Made by a program: the position numbers and the translations under genes. Below, in pieces: positions 24,401-31,054 of a DNA stretch of 64,000 nucleotides (position 1 is the first letter of the stretch; the number at the start of each line of letters is the position of its first letter). The stretch spans positions 1 to 64,000 of the forward strand of contig JANLFL010000002.1 of NCBI GenBank assembly GCA_024655965.1. Direction: 5' to 3'. Origin of the DNA: Caldisericota bacterium (GTDB lineage Bacteria > Caldisericota > JANLFM01). Below the pieces are notes generated by a model. The model had not been told where the DNA came from. It did not search any database and saw nothing but the letters and a program-made list of their open reading frames with translations.

Positions 24401-25935
24401 AACTGGTCACCAGGGAGGAAATTTCCTCCCTCGATAAAGAAGCAAGCGAAAAATACCACATTCCCTCCCAGGTATTGATGGAAAACGCCGGACGGGCGGT
24501 TGCCCTATCCGCCCTGAAAAGTTTCCCTCAGGCAAAAAGGATCGCCGTTTTGGCGGGAAAGGGGAACAACGCGGGGGACGGCTTCGTTGCCGCCAGGTAC
24601 CTCTCAAAAAACTCCAGGGTCACGGTCTTTCTCTTCGGGGAAAGAGAAAGGCTCAAGGGCGATGCCCTGGAGAACTTCCTCGCCCTGAAGGGGTTTCCCG
24701 TTGAGATAATCGAATTCACCGAGGAAAGCCCCGCCCTTGATTTTCCGGACCTTTCCTCCTTCGACCTTTTGATCGACGCAATTTTTGGCACGGGGATCAA
24801 AGGGGAAATGGGCGAATTCCACGCTCGGGTGATCGAGGCGGTAAACGGTTCGGGAGTTCCGGTTCTTTCCGTGGACATCCCCTCTGGGCTGAACTCCAAT
24901 TCCGGAAAGCCCCTTCCCCTGGCGATCAAGGCTTCCCTGACCGTCACCATGGGCTTTCCAAAGGTGGGGCTTCTCGCCCCTCAGGCTTTCGACTTCGTGG
25001 GGGAACTGGAGGTGGCAGACATCGGCTATCCCCCGGAATTCTCCAAAAGGGATGAACTGAGAGGACACCTCATGGAGGAAAGGGACTTCAAGGGCCTCCT
25101 CCCCAAAAGGAAGAGGGACAGCCACAAGGGGACCTACGGAAAGGTGCTGGTGATCGCGGGGTCCCTGAAATACAGGGGAGCGGCAAACCTTGCGGCCTTC
25201 GCATCCCTCCGGGTGGGAGCAGGGCTGGCGGTGCTCGCGCTCCCCAAAACCCTCTGCTTGAAAAATTCCCGCAAGCCTGACGAGGTGATCCAGCTACCCC
25301 TGCCGGAGACGGAGGACTTCACCATCTCCCGAAATGCTCTGGAAATCGCCCTGAAGGAAGCGGAGGATTCCAAAGCGGTGGTCATCGGTCCCGGACTTTC
25401 CCAGAACCCGGAAACCCGGGAATTCGTCCTCTCATTTCTTTCGGAGAACCGAGTCCCCACGGTCCTCGACGCTGACGGCTTAAACGCCTGCTCCAGCGAT
25501 CCCGAGTTCCTGGGAACCACCCCTTGCCCCCTCGTTTTGACGCCCCATCCCGGGGAGCTCTCCCGCCTCCTGAAAGCGAAAAACCAGGAAATCCAGGAGG
25601 ACCGAATCAGGTTCGCCTTGAAGGGGGCGAAGGAGTTTTCCAGCATCCTGGTCTTAAAGGGATTCCGCACGGTGATCGCCGACCCCACGGGAAATTTCTT
25701 CCTCAACCCCACCGGGAACCCCGGGATGGCATCCGGAGGCATGGGGGACGTGCTCGCGGGAATAATCGGGGGCTTGATCTCCCAGGGGTTATCCCCTCTC
25801 GATGCCGCAAAACTGGGGGTTTTCGCTCACGGGCTTTCAGGGGATTTAGTGGCCCAAAAAACGGGCGAAAGGGGAATGGTGGCCTCTGACCTGCTATCTA
25901 CCCTGCCCTCCGCCCTGCGCTCCCTCCTGGAGTAA
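24397..25935 (+). CDS. nnr: Bifunctional NAD(P)H-hydrate repair enzyme Nnr
   Basis: A 512-residue fusion that repairs hydrated NAD(P)H. The N-terminal YjeF_N epimerase (about 1-210; GKGNNAGDGFVAARYL, DIPSGLNSNSG) interconverts the R and S hydrates. The C-terminal ribokinase-like ADP/ATP-dependent dehydratase (about 225-510; HKGTYGKVLVIAGS, VLDADGLNA, LTPHPGELSRLL, GNPGMASGGMGDVLAGI) restores the dinucleotide. Heat speeds NADH hydration. It is translationally coupled to acpS. Confidence 0.94.
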   Translation: MKLVTREEISSLDKEASEKYHIPSQVLMENAGRAVALSALKSFPQAKRIAVLAGKGNNAGDGFVAARYLSKNSRVTVFLFGERERLKGDALENFLALKGFPVEIIEFTEESPALDFPDLSSFDLLIDAIFGTGIKGEMGEFHARVIEAVNGSGVPVLSVDIPSGLNSNSGKPLPLAIKASLTVTMGFPKVGLLAPQAFDFVGELEVADIGYPPEFSKRDELRGHLMEERDFKGLLPKRKRDSHKGTYGKVLVIAGSLKYRGAANLAAFASLRVGAGLAVLALPKTLCLKNSRKPDEVIQLPLPETEDFTISRNALEIALKEAEDSKAVVIGPGLSQNPETREFVLSFLSENRVPTVLDADGLNACSSDPEFLGTTPCPLVLTPHPGELSRLLKAKNQEIQEDRIRFALKGAKEFSSILVLKGFRTVIADPTGNFFLNPTGNPGMASGGMGDVLAGIIGGLISQGLSPLDAAKLGVFAHGLSGDLVAQKTGERGMVASDLLSTLPSALRSLLE

Positions 25936-25951
25936 ACTCGGAAGCTCACCT

Positions 25952-25978
25952 CATATTTCTTCATATTTGCGCATATTT
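25952..25978 (+). repeat. Three CATATTT repeats at 10-bp period before polyamine operon
   Basis: CATATTT occurs at 25952, 25962 and 25972, each start 10 bp apart, in the AT-rich gap between nnr and speD. Helically phased copies on one DNA face suggest an operator for a cooperative regulator or a bend. Function unproven. Confidence 0.45.
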
Positions 25979-26110
25979 TAAAGGATTACAGAGGAAATCC
26001 GACTTTTTTAAAAAAATTTTGCGGAATTAGGCAAAATATATTGATTTTTGCCGGAAAACATAGTAATTTTAGCTCCGATTTTTATCCGAGGAGAAAGGAG
26101 CGAGAAAAAC

Positions 26111-26542
26111 ATGCGGACTCTCGGTACTCACATCATAATTGAATGTTCCGGTTGCAACCCGGAGATTCTAAACGACATGGAAGCCGTCAAGAAAATTCTG
26201 ACCGAAGCTGCAATTGCAGCACGGGCCGAGGTCAGGGAACGTGCTTTTCATCGCTTTACTCCCCAGGGAGTATCCGGCGTGGTGGTGATTTCCGAATCCC
26301 ACCTTTCCATTCACACCTGGCCAGAGTACGGATACGCTGCTCTGGACATTTACACCTGCGGGGACAGCACCATGCCATGGAAAGCCTGCGATTACGCCGC
26401 ATCAAAGTTCGAAGCCAAGCACACCAAAATCACGGAAATTAAAAGAGGAATCCCCGTGAGGGAGGACCTTTTCTCCCACGAAATAAATCCCATGGAGGAA
26501 AAAAATGCCCGGGACCATTCCCAGGTGGCAGTGGTTTCATGA
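26111..26542 (+). CDS. speD: S-adenosylmethionine decarboxylase proenzyme
   Basis: A 143-residue proenzyme of the small prokaryotic class. It self-cleaves before Ser63 (SESHLSIHTWPE) to make the pyruvoyl group. His68 and Cys83-type residues are in place (IHTWPEYGYAALDIYTCG). It makes decarboxylated SAM, the aminopropyl donor for SpeE and BpsA. ATG is chosen because the conserved domain begins there (MRTLGTHIIIE) and GGAG lies upstream. Its end overlaps speE by 38 bp. Confidence 0.95.
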   Translation: MRTLGTHIIIECSGCNPEILNDMEAVKKILTEAAIAARAEVRERAFHRFTPQGVSGVVVISESHLSIHTWPEYGYAALDIYTCGDSTMPWKACDYAASKFEAKHTKITEIKRGIPVREDLFSHEINPMEEKNARDHSQVAVVS

Positions 26543-27443
26543 CTACTTTGCCCCCACGGAGGTTCACCTCCACGGGTACAAGCGGATGCTTTTCCAGAAG
26601 GAGACCCCTTACCAGCTCCTGGAAATAGTCGATTCCCCCTTCTTCGGAAAGATGCTCATATTAGACGGCGACGTCCAGTCCTCCCAACTCGACGAATACA
26701 TTTACCACGAAGCCTTGGTTCAACCGGCGATGATCTCCCACCCGGAGCCCAAAAGAGTGCTGGTGATGGGGGGAGGAGAGGGGGCAACCCTGCGGGAGGT
26801 GCTCAGGCACAAAACGGTGCAGAAAGCCACCATGTTCGACCTGGACCCGGAAGTGATCAAAGCCTCGAGGGAATTCCTCCCCGAGTGGAGCCAGGGAGCT
26901 TTCGAGGACCCCAGGGTGGAACTGATCTTCGGGGATGCCCGGGCGCTCCTTTCCGGCCACCAGGGGGAACCTTTCGACGTGATCATCTCCGATTTAACCG
27001 ACCCCTTTCAGGAAGGCCCCTCTTACCTGCTCTTCACCCGGGAGTTTTTCTCGCTGGTATTCGACAAACTTTCTCCTCACGGAATTTTTGCCCTTCAAGC
27101 CTCGCTTTTGAGGAACCTGACCTATGAGATGCACCGGGCGATCGCCACCACCTTGAAAACCGTCTTCCCCATTGTTCACTCCTACTTCGCCTACGTCCAG
27201 GCTTTCGACACCACATGGGGGTTCGCCATCGCTTCCAAGAATATTGACCCCAAGAAAATTCTCCCCTCGGAGATCGACCGCAGGATCTCGGAGAGAATTT
27301 CGGGCGAGCTGAAGTTCTACGACGGCGAGACCCACATTTCCCTCTTCCATCTCCCCAAGGACATCAGGGCTCTGATTGCCCAGGGAGGCCCGGTCATCGA
27401 GGATAAAAAGCCCTTCTGGCTCCCCCGCAAGGGAAATGAATAG
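26505..27443 (+). CDS. speE: Polyamine aminopropyltransferase (spermidine synthase)
   Basis: A 312-residue Rossmann-fold enzyme joining decarboxylated SAM to putrescine, agmatine or a related amine. Visible motifs: an N-terminal beta domain with LDGDVQSSQLDEYIYHE, the GGGEGATLREVLRH glycine loop, DLDPEVI, GDARALL and DLTDPFQEGP. GGAGG lies 5 nt before the ATG, which fixes the start inside speD. Which amine is used (putrescine or agmatine) cannot be read directly; no agmatinase is nearby. Confidence 0.93.
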   Translation: MPGTIPRWQWFHDYFAPTEVHLHGYKRMLFQKETPYQLLEIVDSPFFGKMLILDGDVQSSQLDEYIYHEALVQPAMISHPEPKRVLVMGGGEGATLREVLRHKTVQKATMFDLDPEVIKASREFLPEWSQGAFEDPRVELIFGDARALLSGHQGEPFDVIISDLTDPFQEGPSYLLFTREFFSLVFDKLSPHGIFALQASLLRNLTYEMHRAIATTLKTVFPIVHSYFAYVQAFDTTWGFAIASKNIDPKKILPSEIDRRISERISGELKFYDGETHISLFHLPKDIRALIAQGGPVIEDKKPFWLPRKGNE

Positions 27444-28728
27444 GATTCTTTTCCAGGGAATAACCATCCTCCCCATGACCCGTCCCCAGGACAGGGTGGA
27501 AAGGGGGGATATCCTGGTGGAGGGCGACCGGATTTCCTACATCGGTCCTTCCAAGGAATGGGAGGGGGATTTCCAGGTCTTCGACGGGGAGGGGAAGGTC
27601 GCCCTTCCGGGTTTTGTGAACGCCCACACCCACCTGGCGATGGTCTTCCTTCGAGGTTTCGCCGATGACATGACCCTTGACCGCTGGCTCAGGGAGAAAA
27701 TCTGGCCCATGGAAGCCCGGCTCAAGGCGGAGCACGTTTACCGGTTCAGCCTCCTGGGAGCCGCGGAACTGATATCCTCCGGGGTGACCACCTTCGCGGA
27801 CATGTACTTTCACATGGACCAGGTTGCCCGGGCAGTCGAGGAGACAGGCTTAAGGGCATCCCTTTCCACGGGAATGATCGCCCAGGGAAATCCCTTCCCC
27901 GGCGAGGTCTTGAAAAGGGGAACGAATTTCGCCTTGACTTTCCGGGGGAAGGCAGGGGGGAGGATCACCACCATGCTCGCTCCCCATGCCCCTTACACCT
28001 GCCCTCCGGATTTCATGAAAAAGGTGAGGGAGATCGCCCTCAAGGAGAACCTGCCCGTCCACACCCACATCAGCGAAACCCGGAAGGAAGTGGACGACTG
28101 CCTAGCAGAATACGGGTTAACCCCTCCGGAATTGCTCGACCAGGCGGGGCTCTTCGACTGCCTGGTCCTGGCCGCCCACTGCGTGGTCCTCGAGGACCAG
28201 GATTTCCCCATCCTGAAAAAGCTGAAAGGGGTGGCACACTGCCCTGTTTCCAATTTAAAACTGGCCTCAGGGGTTGCCCCGGTCAAGAAAATGGTCGATT
28301 CCGGGGTGAACGTCGCCCTGGGGACCGACGGGGCTTCCTCCAACAACCGCCTGGAACTCCTCCAGGAGATCAAAACCGCCTCCCTCCTGGCAAAGGGAGT
28401 GAACTTCGATCCCCTGGCCCTACCCGCCTTTCAAACCCTCCAGATGGCCACCCTGGGAGGGGCAAAAGCCCTTTGCCTGGAGGACCAGATCGGTACCCTG
28501 GAAGTGGGGAAAAAGGCGGATATCGTGGTGTTCGACTTCAACTCCCCCCACCTCCAGCCCTGCTTCGACCATTATTCCCACCTGGTCTATTCCGCCCTGC
28601 CCTCCGACGTGCACTCGGTGATGGTCGATGGGACCTGGCTATTAAGGGAACGGAAGTATCAGACCCTGGACTTTGAGGAAGTAAAGGAAGAAGCCCTCAA
28701 GGCAACGAAGGAGATCGTCGAGGAATGA
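27436..28728 (+). CDS. mtaD: 5-methylthioadenosine/S-adenosylhomocysteine deaminase
   Basis: A 430-residue amidohydrolase. Metal ligands: NAHTHLAM, THISETRKEVDD region, AAHCVVLED and the GTDGASSNN aspartate, all typical of MtaD-type deaminases. It turns MTA into methylthioinosine (MTI), or S-adenosylhomocysteine into the inosyl analogue. ATG is used because it overlaps the speE stop by 8 bp and matches the family N-terminus (MNRILFQG). It lies between the MTA-producing speE and the phosphorylase, so MTA is the likely physiological substrate. Confidence 0.9.
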   Translation: MNRILFQGITILPMTRPQDRVERGDILVEGDRISYIGPSKEWEGDFQVFDGEGKVALPGFVNAHTHLAMVFLRGFADDMTLDRWLREKIWPMEARLKAEHVYRFSLLGAAELISSGVTTFADMYFHMDQVARAVEETGLRASLSTGMIAQGNPFPGEVLKRGTNFALTFRGKAGGRITTMLAPHAPYTCPPDFMKKVREIALKENLPVHTHISETRKEVDDCLAEYGLTPPELLDQAGLFDCLVLAAHCVVLEDQDFPILKKLKGVAHCPVSNLKLASGVAPVKKMVDSGVNVALGTDGASSNNRLELLQEIKTASLLAKGVNFDPLALPAFQTLQMATLGGAKALCLEDQIGTLEVGKKADIVVFDFNSPHLQPCFDHYSHLVYSALPSDVHSVMVDGTWLLRERKYQTLDFEEVKEEALKATKEIVEE

Positions 28729-29516
28729 GGATCGCATTCATCGGGGGAACGGGATTCTACGAGGCGAAATTCCTCGAGGACCCCCGGGAGATCCCCGTCA
28801 AAACCCCTTACGGGGAGGTAAAGACCCTTTTAGGGAAGCATAAGGGGAAGGAGATCGTGTTCATCACCCGCCACGGGAAGGGACATGCCGTACCCCCCCA
28901 CCTGGTCAATTACCGGGCGAACATCGCCTCCTTGAAAACCCTCGGGGTGAAAGGGATCCTGGCATCGGCGGCTGTCGGTTCCCTGAACATGGACATGGAA
29001 CCGGGACACCTGGTGATTTTGGACCAATTTTTGGACTTCACCAAGGGGAGGCAGGGGACATTTTTTCAGGGAGAAAAAATGCCCGTGGTCCACACGGACA
29101 TGAGCTACCCTTACTGCGATTTTCTCCGGGAGACCCTTTTTCAGGTGGGGAAATCTCTGGGTTTGAAGGTCCATCCCTCCGGAACCTACGTCTGCACCGA
29201 GGGACCAAGGTTCGAGTCCTCAGCGGAAATAAAGATGTTCCGCACCCTGGGAGCCCACGTGGTGGGGATGACCGGAGTCCCGGAGGTGGTCCTGGCAAGG
29301 GAAGCGGGCATCTGCTATACCTCCGTGGCGCTGGTCACGAACTACGCTGCGGGAATCTCCCCTACCCTTTTGACCCACGAGGAAGTGGTGGAGATGATGA
29401 AGATCAACTCCCAAAATTTCCTGAAACTTCTTTTGAAAACGGTGGAGAGCCTCCCCGAGGAATGGGAATGCTCCTGCGAGAAGAGGCCCGAGGCGGAGCT
29501 GATCACTGGTGGTTGA
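28725..29516 (+). CDS. mtnP: Methylthio-purine-nucleoside phosphorylase (MTAP/MTIP family)
   Basis: A 263-residue trimeric-type purine nucleoside phosphorylase: IGGTGFYE, TRHGKGHAVPPHLVNYRAN (phosphate/ribose), GTYVCTEGPRFES and GMTGVPEVVLARE. At the base-binding loop human MTAP has TDYD, whose aspartates contact the adenine amino group; here the loop reads TNYAAG (Asn206), the 6-oxopurine type seen in methylthioinosine phosphorylase. With mtaD just upstream (ATGA overlap), the enzyme probably acts on methylthioinosine, releasing hypoxanthine and methylthioribose-1-phosphate. Confidence 0.88.
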   Translation: MRIAFIGGTGFYEAKFLEDPREIPVKTPYGEVKTLLGKHKGKEIVFITRHGKGHAVPPHLVNYRANIASLKTLGVKGILASAAVGSLNMDMEPGHLVILDQFLDFTKGRQGTFFQGEKMPVVHTDMSYPYCDFLRETLFQVGKSLGLKVHPSGTYVCTEGPRFESSAEIKMFRTLGAHVVGMTGVPEVVLAREAGICYTSVALVTNYAAGISPTLLTHEEVVEMMKINSQNFLKLLLKTVESLPEEWECSCEKRPEAELITGG

Positions 29517-30546
29517 CCTCCCCGTTCAGCCCTTCAGGTTCAAAGGGGGGAAACTTCACCTCCTCGACCAGAGGGTCCTCCCTTGGAAAAAAACCTGGGT
29601 GAAATGCCAAAGCGCCAGGGACGTCTTTCTGGCGATCCGTCAGATGGTGGTCAGGGGAGCCCCGGTGATCGGCACCGTTGCCGCATACGGGCTTTTCCTG
29701 GAAGCCAGAAAGGCAAAAAAGGAAGGGCAATTAACCCGACAAAGGATCGAAAAGGCTGCCCGGTTTTTGAAAAGCGCTCGACCCACCGCGGTGAACCTTT
29801 CCTGGGCGCTTGAAAGGTCCCTCCAATCCCTCGAGGGAAAGGAAGACATGGAACAGGCCCTCTTTGAGGAAGCCCAGAGGCAGGAAAGGGAGAACATCGC
29901 CTGGACGGAAAAAATCTCCCGGATCGGGGCGGAGATCATTCCCCATGGAGCGAGGATCCTGACCATCTGCAACACCGGGCCCCTGGCTACGGGAGGATAC
30001 GGCACCGCCCTGGGAGCGATGATCTTCGCCTGGAACCAGAAAAAGAAAATTCAGATTTTCGCCTGCGAGACAAGGCCCTACCTTCAAGGAGCGAGGCTCA
30101 CCGCCTGGGAATTGAAGCAGTTAAAAATTCCCGTGACCCTGATCACCGATGGAATGGCGGCCTGGACGATGGAGAAAAAGGGCATCGACCTGGTCCTGGT
30201 CGGGGCGGATCGCATCGCCTTAAACGGGGACACGGCAAATAAAATCGGCACTTTACAGCTGGCGATCCTCGCCCACCATTTCCGAATCCCCTTTTACCCA
30301 TTCGCTCCCCTATCCAGTTTCGATCCCCACCTGGCATCAGGGGAGGAAATTTCCATCGAGGAGAGAAACCCCCGGGAAATTCTCTTTTTAGGGAATTCCC
30401 GAATCGCCCCCTCGGGGACGGAAGTCTTCAACCCCGCCTTCGACGTCACTCCCGCAAAGTTGATCACCGGGATCGTCACCGAGGAGGGCTTGATCTCTCC
30501 CCCGTTTTCCGAAAGCATCCCCGGGGCTTTAAAAAAATTGCCCTGA
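29509..30546 (+). CDS. mtnA: S-methyl-5-thioribose-1-phosphate isomerase
   Basis: A 345-residue member of the eIF2B-like isomerase family. Motifs: VVRGAPVIGTVAAYG, the catalytic Cys in TICNTGPLATGGYGTALG, ETRPYLQGARLTAWEL, the catalytic Asp in LVGADRIALNGDTANKIGT, and EVFNPAFDVTPAKLI. It converts methylthioribose-1-phosphate to methylthioribulose-1-phosphate. The GTG start overlaps mtnP by 8 bp. Later methionine-salvage genes (mtnB, mtnK and so on) are not in the window, so the end product may feed a shunt. Confidence 0.94.
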   Translation: MVDLPVQPFRFKGGKLHLLDQRVLPWKKTWVKCQSARDVFLAIRQMVVRGAPVIGTVAAYGLFLEARKAKKEGQLTRQRIEKAARFLKSARPTAVNLSWALERSLQSLEGKEDMEQALFEEAQRQERENIAWTEKISRIGAEIIPHGARILTICNTGPLATGGYGTALGAMIFAWNQKKKIQIFACETRPYLQGARLTAWELKQLKIPVTLITDGMAAWTMEKKGIDLVLVGADRIALNGDTANKIGTLQLAILAHHFRIPFYPFAPLSSFDPHLASGEEISIEERNPREILFLGNSRIAPSGTEVFNPAFDVTPAKLITGIVTEEGLISPPFSESIPGALKKLP

Positions 30547-30640
30547 AGCCCTTCCTCCCGCCACTCAGGACTTTCCGCTTTTTTAGTTTTAATCAGCTCT
30601 GGAAGCCTTCCCCGTGAATGGTTCTGGAACTCCCACAAGG

Positions 30641-30683
30641 GGACATGCTCCGCTTCTCCTCCGCTTCTGCTCCGCTTATGTCC
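30641..30683. repeat. Three CTCCGCTT repeats (11-bp period) within inverted GGACAT/ATGTCC
   Basis: CTCCGCTT starts at 30648, 30659 and 30670, separated by CTC and CTG. The set is bracketed by GGACAT and its complement ATGTCC. It lies between mtnA and tRNA-Ile in a gap without genes. It resembles a REP-like or regulatory element; the GGGGACA edge recalls the palindrome at the pstS/pstC junction. Confidence 0.5.
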
Positions 30684-30796
30684 GACAAATTTGATTTCCT
30701 TTTAATTTTTCCAAATCCCCAAAGCAAAGTCCTGCGGCAAAAGAAAACCCCAAAAACCGGAGGGTGAAATGAGGGGGGGCAAAGGAAAGCCTTCCC

Positions 30797-30825
30797 TTGA
30801 CTGGTAAAACCCCTTTTGCTATAAA
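30797..30825 (+). promoter_or_regulatory. Sigma-70 promoter of tRNA-Ile
   Basis: TTGACT, a 17-bp spacer and TATAAA end 13 bp before the tRNA, a near-consensus promoter at the right distance. Confidence 0.8.
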
Positions 30826-30838
30826 AATCTTACTGAGT

Positions 30839-30915
<77 letters not shown>

Positions 30916-30992
30916 TTTGTTTTTTTGCTCACTTTCAGGGGTCTTAAACGAAGTCGAAAGATTAATTTCCCCCTTGATTTCCCCTTTTAAAG

Positions 30993-31022
30993 CTCTCAGG
31001 GCGGGATTGCCCGCCCTGAGAG
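30993..31022 (-). terminator. Intrinsic terminator after the beta-helix protein gene
   Basis: A 13-bp perfect GC-rich stem (CTCTCAGGGCGGG and its complement) with a 4-nt loop, followed on the minus strand by CTTTT. It lies 33 bp past the stop codon. Confidence 0.8.
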
Positions 31023-31054
31023 AGCCCAAAGCGGATTCGGGAAAAATTTAGGTT

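Noticed and set aside
25952-25978. The CATATTT array and the CTCCGCTT array as CRISPR
   Set aside because: Repeats are 7-8 bp with 3-bp spacers and no cas genes are present.
26019-26042. A promoter for speD (TTGCGG with TATATT)
   Set aside because: The spacer is only 12 bp, too short for a sigma-70 promoter.
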